A stretch of 26,619 nucleotides of DNA, from the NCBI GenBank assembly GCA_964344215.1, contig CAYFMP010000056.1:1-26619 (forward strand), given 5' to 3'. The translations under genes were made by a program, and so were the position numbers. Below are positions 1 through 7,070 of this stretch, one piece after another; positions within the stretch are counted from its first letter, which is position 1, and every line of letters starts with the position of its first letter. The notes beneath the pieces were generated by a model. The model worked only from the letters and a program-made list of their open reading frames with translations, had not been told where the DNA came from and ran no database searches. Source of the DNA: CAYFMP01 sp964344215 (lineage in GTDB: Bacteria > Pseudomonadota > Alphaproteobacteria > Rhodospirillales > Casp-alpha2).

Positions 1-1569
1 TACTTCAAGATCATCAACCGGATGGTGCCGAAGGCGCTCGGTGGCCTCGGCTATTCGGCCACTGAAGTTCAGGACATCGTCGACTACGCGGTCGGGCTCG
101 GCAGCCTGCGCGACGCACCCGCGATCAACCACGACCTGCTGCGCGAGCGCGGTTTCACCGACGACGCCATTAGGACGGTCGAGAACGCCTTGGGCGACGC
201 CTTCGACATCCGTTTCGTCTTCAACAAGTGGACGTTGGGCGAGAAGTTCTGCACCGAAACGCTCGGCTTCGAAGCCGCCGATCTCGACGATATGTCGTTC
301 GACCTGCTGAGCGAACTCGGATTTTCGAAATCGGACATCGAAACCGCTAATCTCAGAGTCTGTGGCGCCATGACCCTGGAGGGTGCGCCGCACCTCAAGG
401 ACGAGCACCTGGCCATCTTCGATTGTGCCAACCCGTGCGGCCGGTTGGGCACGCGCTACCTGTCGGTGGAAAGCCACATCCGCATGATGGCGGCGAGCCA
501 GCCGTTCGTCAGCGGCGCCATCTCGAAGACCATCAACATGCCCAACAAGGCGACCGTCGAGGACTGCAAGAACGCCTACATGCTGTCCTGGCAGCTCGGC
601 CTCAAGGCCAATGCCCTCTACCGCGACGGCTCGAAGCTGTCGCAACCGCTCTCAGCCTCGCTGATCGACGACATCGAGGCCGACGAAACCGGCATCGCAG
701 CCGCCGCGACGGAGGCGCCGGGCGCGGTGCGGGCCGAGATCGTCGCCGAGCGCATCATCGAGCGGGTCGTCGCCGAGCGCATACGGCCGCCGCACCGGCG
801 CAAGGGCTACACTCAGAAAGCCACGGTCGGCGGTCACAAGGTCTACCTCCGGACCGGTGAATACGAGGACGGGCGGCTGTCCGAGATATTCATCGACATG
901 CACAAGGAGGGCGCCGCTTTCCGTTCGTTGATGAACAACTTCGCAATCGCCATCTCGATCGGCCTGCAATATGGCGTGCCGCTCGACGAATTCGTCGAGT
1001 CCTTCACCTTCACCCGCTTCGAACCAAGCGGCATGGTCAGCGGCAACGACACCATCAAGATGGCGACGTCCATACTCGACTACATCTTCCGCGAACTGGC
1101 GGTGTCCTACCTGGGCCGCCACGATCTCGCCCACGTCGATCCCAACGACCTGTTGCCCGACGCCATGGGAAGCGGCGCCGACGAAGGCAACCTGCCCGGA
1201 GAGGCGGCCGACAGCGACGCCCTCGAAGTCGTGCAGCGGGTGGCCTCCAGCGGCTACATGCGCTCCAACCTCCTGGTCATCAAGGGCGCCAAGGACGAGA
1301 CGGGCGCAGTGGCGACCGGCACCGACGGCGGCCCGGTGGCGCAGCCGGTCGGCGCTCAAGTGACGCCGGCTTCGGAGATCTCGCCGCCGCCGCTCAGCGT
1401 TTCGGCGGAACTCGCCCGCCAGGCCGACGCCAGGCTCGAGCGGGCGCGCGAAGCGAAGATGAAAGGCTACGAAGGTGATTCCTGCGGCGAGTGCGGGAAC
1501 TTCACCCTGGTGCGCAACGGCACCTGCATGAAATGCAATACCTGCGGTTCGACGAGCGGATGCTCGTGA
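1..1569 (+). CDS. nrdJ: Vitamin B12-dependent (class II) ribonucleotide reductase, C-terminal part
   Basis: This is the 3' part of an adenosylcobalamin-dependent ribonucleoside-diphosphate reductase, which makes deoxyribonucleotides for DNA synthesis without needing oxygen. The reading frame is open from base 1, so the true start lies outside the window; about 522 residues are visible of a protein that is usually around 1,200 long. The segment near bases 500-650 carries the family signature SGAISKTINMPNKAT followed by LGLKANALYRDGSKLSQPL. A variable linker follows, then a conserved domain (about 810-1150) with FVESFTFTRFEPSGMVSGND. The C-terminus ends in two CxxC pairs (CGEC and CMKC, with a further CGS), the redox-active cysteine tail that re-reduces the active site. 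It is followed at once by a strong terminator, so it is the last gene of its transcript. Identification is firm; only the missing N-terminal half is unseen. Confidence 0.96.
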   Translation, partial: YFKIINRMVPKALGGLGYSATEVQDIVDYAVGLGSLRDAPAINHDLLRERGFTDDAIRTVENALGDAFDIRFVFNKWTLGEKFCTETLGFEAADLDDMSFDLLSELGFSKSDIETANLRVCGAMTLEGAPHLKDEHLAIFDCANPCGRLGTRYLSVESHIRMMAASQPFVSGAISKTINMPNKATVEDCKNAYMLSWQLGLKANALYRDGSKLSQPLSASLIDDIEADETGIAAAATEAPGAVRAEIVAERIIERVVAERIRPPHRRKGYTQKATVGGHKVYLRTGEYEDGRLSEIFIDMHKEGAAFRSLMNNFAIAISIGLQYGVPLDEFVESFTFTRFEPSGMVSGNDTIKMATSILDYIFRELAVSYLGRHDLAHVDPNDLLPDAMGSGADEGNLPGEAADSDALEVVQRVASSGYMRSNLLVIKGAKDETGAVATGTDGGPVAQPVGAQVTPASEISPPPLSVSAELARQADARLERAREAKMKGYEGDSCGECGNFTLVRNGTCMKCNTCGSTSGCS

Positions 1570-1607
1570 TGGACCGTTTCGTACTCCGAATCCTCCCTGG
1601 GAAACTC

Positions 1608-1656
1608 GGGGCACACGCCGGGGGCCCTCCCTGGCGTGTGCCCCACCCTTTTTTCT
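1608..1656 (+). terminator. Intrinsic terminator after nrdJ
   Basis: A perfect 12-bp inverted repeat, GGGGCACACGCC at 1608-1619 and its complement at 1633-1644, encloses a 13-nt loop. It is followed by a short spacer and a run of six T (1649-1654). It begins 38 bases after the nrdJ stop, which is the classical arrangement for Rho-independent termination. Confidence 0.93.
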
Positions 1657-1734
1657 AGGGCCGTCCACCAACTCCTCGGAGCCCGTGCGGTTCCGGGACG
1701 AAACCAACGAGCCGTGAGGGAGCGGTCCGAATCC

Positions 1735-1763
1735 TTGCCTACGGGAACCGCCTAGGCTATTAA
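1735..1763 (+). promoter_or_regulatory. Predicted sigma70-type promoter for the REC-MBL gene
   Basis: TTGCCT (1735-1740) and TATTAA (1758-1763) are separated by exactly 17 bases, a good housekeeping-type -35/-10 pair. Transcription would begin near 1770 and leave a leader of about 120 bases before the start codon at 1890. This is pattern matching only. Confidence 0.5.
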
Positions 1764-1789
1764 TCTTAGTTATAACGACTGCTCCTGAT

Positions 1790-1880
1790 GCCCCCCGAAC
1801 CCAATTGTCAGGTAAACGTCAGGGGGCGAAGATACTGTGCTGGCGAAAGCCGACGCCCACGGATGGCTGCGTAAGCAGCC
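1790..1880 (+). promoter_or_regulatory. Possible structured 5' leader of the REC-MBL gene
   Basis: Between the predicted promoter and the ATG at 1890 are several complementary segments. GCCCCC (1790-1795) can pair with GGGGGC (1822-1827). Alternatively GGGCG (1824-1828) can pair with CGCCC (1854-1858), enclosing a short GGC-GAAA-GCC hairpin (1842-1851). Those two pairings share bases and exclude each other. A perfect hairpin GGCTGC-GTAA-GCAGCC (1865-1880) with a GNRA loop ends nine bases before the ATG, where only a weak GAG (1881-1883) could serve as ribosome binding site. I do not recognise it as a known riboswitch class. In a GC-rich genome such pairings can occur by chance. Confidence 0.35.
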
Positions 1881-1889
1881 GAGATTGAC

Positions 1890-3125
1890 ATGACGAGCAG
1901 CGAAAAAAACAAGATTTTTGTCGTCGACGACGATCCGGTATGCCTGAAGGCGATGACGGCCCTGCTCGAAGTGGCCGGTTTCGAAGTCACGGCAACGACC
2001 GAAAGCGAAAGCGCTTTCGATTCGATCGTCGAGATCCATCCCGATTGCGTCGTCGCCGATCTGATGATGCCGCACACCGATGGTCTGCAGTTGTGCAAGA
2101 AGGTACGGGATTCGGAGGAACTCAACGGCGTCAAGTTCGTCATGGTTTCGGCCAAGGCCTACGAGTTCGACCAAAAGCGCGCCTTCGAGTTCGGCGCCGA
2201 CGGCTACATTCGCAAGCCGCTCGATCCGAAGACCTTCGCCCAGCGCATCAGCCGAATCATGGCCGACCCCTTGAACATGACCTTCTGGGGGGTGCGCGGC
2301 ACCCTTCCCGTCTCCGGCCAAAGAAGCCTCAGATACGGCGGCAACACACCGTGCGTATCGCTCGAATTCCCGAAACGGCAGTTCTTTATTTTCGACGGCG
2401 GCTCCGGCATCAAGAACCTCGGCGATGCGCTGATGGCGGAGCAGCGCCAACGCATCAGCGCCAAGATATTCATCTCGCATCCGCACTGGGATCACATCAA
2501 CGCCATCCCGTTCTTCGCGCCGCTCTACGTGCAGGGCAATGAGTTCGAAATTCTCGGCGCCAATCAGGGCGACGCCACCATGCGCGAGCTGATTTCGGCA
2601 CAGATGGACGGGGTTTATTTCCCGATCACCCTGACCGAGTTCGGGTCGCGCACCTATTTCCACGACCTCGAGGAAGAGACCTTGGAGGTCGATGGCGTCG
2701 AGGTCAAAAGCATGCTGTTGAGCCACCCGGGCAAGTGCCTGGGGTACCGGGTCAACTACAACGGACGTTCGTTCTGTTACATCACCGACAACGAGATGTA
2801 CCTGGAATCGAACGAACACCATTCGCCCCACTACGAGAGCAAGCTGGCGAAGTTCTGCGAAGGCGCCGACGCCCTGGTTACCGACACCACCTACACGGAC
2901 GAGGAATACGTCGATCATGTCGGCTGGGGACATTCCTGTGTCAGCAAGGTCGTCGACCTGGCGGTCGCGGCCAAAGTCAAGAAGCTCTACCTCTTCCACC
3001 ACGACCCCGATCAGACCGACGACGACATCGACGTAAAACTGGAACAGGCCAAGCAGGCGGTTTCCGAACGGAACGCCGAAACCGAAGTGGTGGCGCCGGC
3101 CGAGGGCGACAGCTTCCTGGTCTGA
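1890..3125 (+). CDS. Response regulator receiver fused to a metallo-beta-lactamase-fold hydrolase
   Basis: The 411-residue protein has two domains. Residues 1-125 form a CheY-like receiver with the acidic pocket (VVDDD, residues 11-15), phospho-acceptor D57, switch residue S87 and conserved K109. Residues 130-411 form an MBL-fold domain of the subgroup opening with WGVRGTLPV and YGGNTPCV. Its metal site reads H197-P-H199-W-D201-H202, with further ligands probably H279, D300 and H370 or H371. An intact receiver next to an intact metal site suggests phosphorylation-controlled hydrolysis, perhaps of a phosphodiester as in related PhnP or cyclic-nucleotide phosphodiesterase-like enzymes; the substrate is not deducible. 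No signal peptide is seen, so it is probably cytoplasmic. No histidine kinase is encoded nearby, so it would be an orphan regulator. The gene stands alone between its own promoter and ridA. Confidence 0.9.
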   Translation: MTSSEKNKIFVVDDDPVCLKAMTALLEVAGFEVTATTESESAFDSIVEIHPDCVVADLMMPHTDGLQLCKKVRDSEELNGVKFVMVSAKAYEFDQKRAFEFGADGYIRKPLDPKTFAQRISRIMADPLNMTFWGVRGTLPVSGQRSLRYGGNTPCVSLEFPKRQFFIFDGGSGIKNLGDALMAEQRQRISAKIFISHPHWDHINAIPFFAPLYVQGNEFEILGANQGDATMRELISAQMDGVYFPITLTEFGSRTYFHDLEEETLEVDGVEVKSMLLSHPGKCLGYRVNYNGRSFCYITDNEMYLESNEHHSPHYESKLAKFCEGADALVTDTTYTDEEYVDHVGWGHSCVSKVVDLAVAAKVKKLYLFHHDPDQTDDDIDVKLEQAKQAVSERNAETEVVAPAEGDSFLV

Positions 3126-3166
3126 CCGCTCCTGGCTCCGACAGAGTTCAGAACTCCGATTCGGAC

Positions 3167-3196
3167 TTGGCGTCCGGCGGTGGCGAGCGCTATGGT
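3167..3196 (+). promoter_or_regulatory. Possible promoter for the RidA-family gene
   Basis: TTGGCG (3167-3172) and TATGGT (3191-3196) are separated by 18 bases and lie about 60 bases upstream of the start codon at 3255. No terminator is seen between this gene and the preceding one (end 3125), so read-through is also possible. Confidence 0.33.
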
Positions 3197-3254
3197 GCGA
3201 TCCGTCAGCGCCCCTGCGGGCGGACCGATATTCTAATCTCCAGGAGACCAAGAC

Positions 3255-3722
3255 ATGGCCGGAACCATCGACGCCCGCCTCGCCGAACTCGGCATTGAAC
3301 TTCCCGAAGCCGCCGCACCCGCCGCCAACTACGTGCCGTACGTGATCAGCGGCAACCTGGTCTTTGTCGCCGGCCAGGTGACGTTGCTGAACGGCGAGTT
3401 CAAGTTCGTCGGCAAGCTCGGCCAGGAGTTCGGCGTCGACGAGGGGTACCAGGCGGCCCGCCTCTGCGGACTCAACCTGATCGCCCAGGCCAAGGCGGCG
3501 GCCGGCGGCGACCTCGACCGTATCAAACGGGTGGTGCGGCTGGGCGGGTTCGTCAACTCGACGCCCGATTTCACCGACCAGCCGAAAGTGGTGAACGGCG
3601 CCTCGGACCTGATGGCCGAGGTGTTCGGCGAAGCCGGGCAACACGCCCGTGCCGCCGTTTCGGCGGTGTCGCTGCCGTTGGGCGTCGCCGTCGAGGTCGA
3701 CGGTATCTTCGAACTCGCTTAA
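3255..3722 (+). CDS. RidA family protein (YjgF/YER057c/UK114)
   Basis: The 155-residue protein belongs to the RidA superfamily, small trimeric proteins. The founding members hydrolyse reactive enamine/imine intermediates released by PLP enzymes such as threonine dehydratase. Family marks include the N-terminal strand GNLVFVAGQV, the central DLDRIKRVVRLGGFVNS and the C-terminal LPLGVAVEVDGIFEL. The length, slightly above the 125-130 residues of RidA itself, and the LGIELPEAAAPAANYVPY opening place it in a RidA-like subgroup common in proteobacteria. The arginine that binds substrate carboxylate in RidA sits in a strongly conserved C-terminal stretch not present in the same form here, so deaminase activity is uncertain. 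A good Shine-Dalgarno (AGGAGA, 3241-3246) supports the start. The gene converges with the S8 protease gene, with 28 bases between the stops. Confidence 0.9.
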   Translation: MAGTIDARLAELGIELPEAAAPAANYVPYVISGNLVFVAGQVTLLNGEFKFVGKLGQEFGVDEGYQAARLCGLNLIAQAKAAAGGDLDRIKRVVRLGGFVNSTPDFTDQPKVVNGASDLMAEVFGEAGQHARAAVSAVSLPLGVAVEVDGIFELA

Positions 3723-3750
3723 AACCGTATCCCGGCGCCGCCGGCCTCGT

Positions 3751-5004
3751 TCAACGGCATTTCGGGCCGAGGCCGACGAATCCGTAACCGAACACCTTGT
3801 CCTTGCCGGGGTTGCCGAGGTCCTGGGCGCCGCCGCGCAGTTTCTTGCGCAGGCTCGAAATCCGGCGGCTCGCCCCGGCGGCGATGTCGAGGGCGACCAG
3901 CGCCGTGATGTAGGGCGAGGCGAACGACGTGCCGCTCATGATCTTGACGCCGCCCGGCACCGCCGTCTTGATACGCACGCCGGGGGCGGCGAAGTCGATG
4001 TAATCGCCGCGGTTGGCCTTGCGATAGACGATCTTGCCGGTGCCCACCGCGGTGACGGCGACGACGTGCTTGTAGGCCGCCGGGTAGGCTGGCCGATCGG
4101 CGCGGCCCCAGTTGCCGGCTGCCGCGATCAACACCAGGCCGGCCTTCTTGGCGCGGCCGAAGGCGAGCCGCAGGGCCTTGTTGTCGGTGCCGGCGACGCT
4201 CAGGTTGATGGCGTCGACCCGACTCTTGGCCAGCCAACTCAGCGACTTCAGGAGGGCGACGGCGCTGCCGACCTTTTTGCCGCCCTTCTTGGTTTCGAAC
4301 ATGCTGGCCGCCTTCAACGACGCTCCGGGCAGCAATCCGCCCCATTCGGGCTTGCCGACCAGCATGGCGGCGACGGCGGTGCCGTGAACCTTCGGCCCCG
4401 GCTTGCGGTCCTTGCGATGGAAGGAACGGAATTCGACGCGTTGACCCCTGAGCGCCGGATGCCGGATATCGACGCCGGAATCGATCATGCCGAGCTTGAC
4501 CCCGGCGCCGCACTTCGGGCTCGCTTTCGGCCAGCCGATGGCGCTGCGCGGGTCCTGCCCCTTGGCCTGCGCCTCGAAACTATGGTTGGCGTCGATGGTG
4601 GCCCCGGGATAGCGCGCCGCCAGGGCCTGACGGGCGGCCGGCACGGTCATGCCGCGCGGAATCTCGATCCGCATCATGATCAGGCCCAAGCCGTCGAGAC
4701 GCGCCGTCTCGACGATCTTGAAACCCATGCCGCCGATGCCGCTGGCAAAGCCGCTCGGCGGATTGAGAACAATCAGCTCGCCGGGTTCGAAGTGGTTGAC
4801 CGGGTCGGTCGGGTCGCCGGTGAAGGTTTTCGGCTGCGCCGCCGATCTCCCGGAAGCCGGATCGTTGGGATCGAGTTTCTTGATCGTGGCCTTGCCCGAT
4901 TCGTCGGTCTGCAGGATTTTGACGGCGGCGTGAGCGCCCGCCGCCGCCGAGACGACGACGGCGAACACGGCGAAGGCCGCGGATATCCTACACATCGATA
5001 CCAT
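3751..5004 (-). CDS. Exported subtilisin-like serine protease (peptidase family S8)
   Basis: Starting at the ATG at 5004 (a second ATG at 4995 is possible) the protein has 417 residues. A signal peptide ends around AGAHA-A (residues 22-27), so it is secreted or periplasmic. Residues about 70-145 resemble the propeptide region of S8 proteases, with PGELIVL and a later NHSFEAQ just before the catalytic domain. The catalytic triad is complete: D175 in MIDSGVD, H207 in VHGTAVAAML, and S360 in MSGTSFASPYITALVAL; N298 in AAAGNWG is the oxyanion residue. Function is general proteolysis; the substrate is unknown. The open frame continues upstream to 6312, but that part is antisense to the next gene and is not coding. 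The gene is divergent from the PF04339 gene across a 150-base gap. Confidence 0.9.
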   Translation of the reverse strand: MVSMCRISAAFAVFAVVVSAAAGAHAAVKILQTDESGKATIKKLDPNDPASGRSAAQPKTFTGDPTDPVNHFEPGELIVLNPPSGFASGIGGMGFKIVETARLDGLGLIMMRIEIPRGMTVPAARQALAARYPGATIDANHSFEAQAKGQDPRSAIGWPKASPKCGAGVKLGMIDSGVDIRHPALRGQRVEFRSFHRKDRKPGPKVHGTAVAAMLVGKPEWGGLLPGASLKAASMFETKKGGKKVGSAVALLKSLSWLAKSRVDAINLSVAGTDNKALRLAFGRAKKAGLVLIAAAGNWGRADRPAYPAAYKHVVAVTAVGTGKIVYRKANRGDYIDFAAPGVRIKTAVPGGVKIMSGTSFASPYITALVALDIAAGASRRISSLRKKLRGGAQDLGNPGKDKVFGYGFVGLGPKCR

Positions 5005-5119
5005 TGCCAAGGGCCGGTTCCAGGATTTCGAACGCCCAATTCCAATCGAGCCTACAACCTCTAGCCGCGCCAGGGAACCACAAGCTGTCCGCGGTAGGTC
5101 CGCCACCGCCGATTCCCCC

Positions 5120-5147
5120 TTGTCCCGAACCCCGGTTGCCCTAATCT
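5120..5147 (+). promoter_or_regulatory. Possible promoter giving a leaderless transcript
   Basis: TTGTCC (5120-5125), a 16-base spacer and TAATCT (5142-5147) lie directly before the ATG at 5155. With the usual 6-8 base distance from the -10 box, transcription would start at or next to the A of the start codon. No Shine-Dalgarno is present between them, which fits a leaderless message. The -10 match is only moderate. Confidence 0.3.
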
Positions 5148-5154
5148 GTAAGCC

Positions 5155-6330
5155 ATGCCCGACGGACGCGAAGCGGTCACCATCAAGGTCCTGCACTCCC
5201 TGGCCGAGGCCGACGCAGCCGAGTGGGACGGGTTGGCCGGCGACGACCCGTTCACCCGCCACGCTTTCTTGGGCGCGCTCGAGGAATCGGGCTCGGCGAC
5301 GGCTGAAACCGGCTGGATGGCGCAGCACCTGAGCATCGAGGACCCGGACGGGCGCCTCGTCGCCGCCGCGCCGCTCTATCTGAAAAGCCACTCCTACGGC
5401 GAGTACGTGTTCGACTGGGGGTGGGCCGACGCCTTCGAGCGGGCCGGCGGGCGGTATTACCCGAAACTGCAATGCTCGGTGCCGTTCACGCCGGCGACCG
5501 GCCGACGGCTCTTGGTGCGCGGCGACTGCCAAGGCGAGCGGCGCCGCGAATTTGAAGCCGCTCTGATCGCCGGCATGGTACAGTTGGTCGAGCGGACCGG
5601 GGTGTCGTCGCTCCATGTCACCTTCCCGACGGAGGAGCAATGGCGGACGTTCGGCAGCTCGGAGTTCCTGTCCAGGACCGGTCAGCAATTCCACTGGCAA
5701 AACCGCGATTATGAGACCTTCGACGATTTCCTGGCCGATCTGGCGTCGCGAAAGCGCAAGCAAATCAGGAAGGAGCGCAGGTCGGTCGCCGATGCGGGCC
5801 TGACCATCCGCACCCTCGCCGGCGCCGACATCGAGGAGCGCCACTGGGACGCGTTCTACCGGTTCTATCGCAACACGTCCGACCGCAAATGGGGCGAGAG
5901 TTACCTCAAACGCGATTTCTTCTCGCTGATCGGCGAGCGCATGGCCGAGCGCGTCGTGTTGTTCATGGTCGAGGACGGCGGCCGTCCGGTCGCCGGCGCC
6001 CTCAACCTCGTCGGCAACGACACGCTCTACGGCCGCAACTGGGGGTGCGAGGCGAGCTACAAGTTCCTGCACTTCGAGACCTGTTACTACCGGGCCATCG
6101 ACTACGCCATCACCCACGGCCTTTCCTGGGTCGAGGCCGGCGCCCAGGGACCGCACAAGATTCAGCGCGGCTACCTCCCCAAGCGCACCTTTTCGTCGCA
6201 CTGGATCGCCGATCCCGGCCTTCGCGACGCGCTCGATGGTTTCCTGGCCGACGAACGGCGCGGCGTCGACGCCGAAATCGCCGCCCTCGACCGCCATTCG
6301 CCGTTCCGCCAAGCGCAGAGAGGAGATTGA
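5155..6330 (+). CDS. GNAT-fold protein of the PF04339 (DUF482) family
   Basis: The 391-residue protein belongs to a family annotated as 'peptidogalycan biosynthesis/recognition', related to FemAB and GNAT acyltransferases. Hallmarks are the N-terminal PFTRHAFLGALEESG and DWGWADAFERAG segments. Near the C-terminus is the motif GCEASYKFLHFETCYY, followed by VEAGAQGPHKIQRGYLP and SSHWIAD. The length matches the family. No signal peptide or membrane segment is seen, so it should be cytosolic. The biochemical reaction of this family is not established; transfer of an acyl or aminoacyl group is inferred from the fold. No Shine-Dalgarno precedes the ATG. It is divergent from the S8 protease gene and 72 bases upstream of a small exported protein on the same strand. 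Confidence 0.88.
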   Translation: MPDGREAVTIKVLHSLAEADAAEWDGLAGDDPFTRHAFLGALEESGSATAETGWMAQHLSIEDPDGRLVAAAPLYLKSHSYGEYVFDWGWADAFERAGGRYYPKLQCSVPFTPATGRRLLVRGDCQGERRREFEAALIAGMVQLVERTGVSSLHVTFPTEEQWRTFGSSEFLSRTGQQFHWQNRDYETFDDFLADLASRKRKQIRKERRSVADAGLTIRTLAGADIEERHWDAFYRFYRNTSDRKWGESYLKRDFFSLIGERMAERVVLFMVEDGGRPVAGALNLVGNDTLYGRNWGCEASYKFLHFETCYYRAIDYAITHGLSWVEAGAQGPHKIQRGYLPKRTFSSHWIADPGLRDALDGFLADERRGVDAEIAALDRHSPFRQAQRGD

Positions 6331-6402
6331 GGCGCCGCCCCGGTCACTCTCCGTTAACCTTTCCCGGCTACCCTGTAAACGGTTGGAACGGAGACCGTAT
6401 TC

Positions 6403-7041
6403 ATGATTTCTCGACGTCGGCGCGGCGGACGCGCCCCACGCCGGATATCCGCACTCAGGGTGTTCGCCATCGCCTTGCCGATGTTGGCTTTCGCCACCGC
6501 CGCCGACGGCGCCGGTCCGTATACGCCGCCGCCGAAAGGCGCCAAGAATCCTCTCCTGGTGCCGGTGGCGTTGAACCGTTGCAGCCGGCTGATCCGCAGC
6601 GGCGGTCGCGAGGTCATCTACAACGCGTGCTCGTCATGCCGCATCGTCTCCATCACCCGCAAACGGCCGGGTATCGCGGTTCCCGTCAACCGCACCTTCA
6701 ACGTCCAGGGCCGCTCGCAATTCCCGGTTCCGTTCCGCGGTCCGGGCCGCTCCCGGATCACCACCGAGCAGGCCTGTGAAGGCGTCCGCAACCTGGTCGA
6801 GCCGACGCCCCAGCAGCAGGCCCGGCAACAATGCGTGGAGCTGAAGCAGACGGCGGCCGGCGGCGTCGTCCTCGTCAACTCGTGCAAGGCGTGCCGCGGC
6901 GTCGCCATCCAGCGCCAGAACATCGCCGGTAAGCCGCTGGGTCGGCAGGTTTACAAGATGGAGCCGCAATCGATCCGGCAGGTGAAGCGAAAGGGCGCGG
7001 CCAAGGTCGGCGTACTGGCCGACATCCCCTGCCCTTCGTGA
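6403..7041 (+). CDS. Exported protein with a duplicated four-cysteine unit, function unknown
   Basis: I do not recognise a named family for this 212-residue protein. An arginine-rich N-terminus (residues 1-19) is followed by a hydrophobic stretch and a likely signal-peptidase site near ATAADGA (31-37), so it is probably periplasmic or secreted. The mature part contains two copies of one unit with nearly identical cysteine spacing: C60, C76, C79, C125 and C144, C161, C164, C210. The local sequences also match, for example REVIYNACSSCRIVSITR against GGVVLVNSCKACRGVAIQR. Each unit could form two disulfides or bind a metal through the CxxC pair. A Shine-Dalgarno GGAG lies about 10 bases before the ATG. 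A short gap (72 bases) separates it from the PF04339 gene, so co-transcription is possible. Coding is supported by the signal peptide and internal repeat. Confidence 0.82.
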   Translation: MISRRRRGGRAPRRISALRVFAIALPMLAFATAADGAGPYTPPPKGAKNPLLVPVALNRCSRLIRSGGREVIYNACSSCRIVSITRKRPGIAVPVNRTFNVQGRSQFPVPFRGPGRSRITTEQACEGVRNLVEPTPQQQARQQCVELKQTAAGGVVLVNSCKACRGVAIQRQNIAGKPLGRQVYKMEPQSIRQVKRKGAAKVGVLADIPCPS

Positions 7042-7070
7042 TCATTTCCGGCAGCCTGGCGTAAACGCGC

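Noticed and set aside
1790..1880. Cyclic-di-GMP-I (GEMM), cobalamin or other known riboswitch
   Set aside because: The conserved sequence blocks of these classes, as I know them, are not found; only generic hairpins with GNRA loops are visible.
1770..3644. A 624-codon minus-strand open frame opposite the REC-MBL and RidA genes
   Set aside because: It spans two real genes and the gap between them and shows no family sequence; a mirror frame.
5005..6312. N-terminal extension of the S8 protease frame
   Set aside because: This part is antisense to the PF04339 gene, and the true protein begins with a clear signal peptide at 5004.
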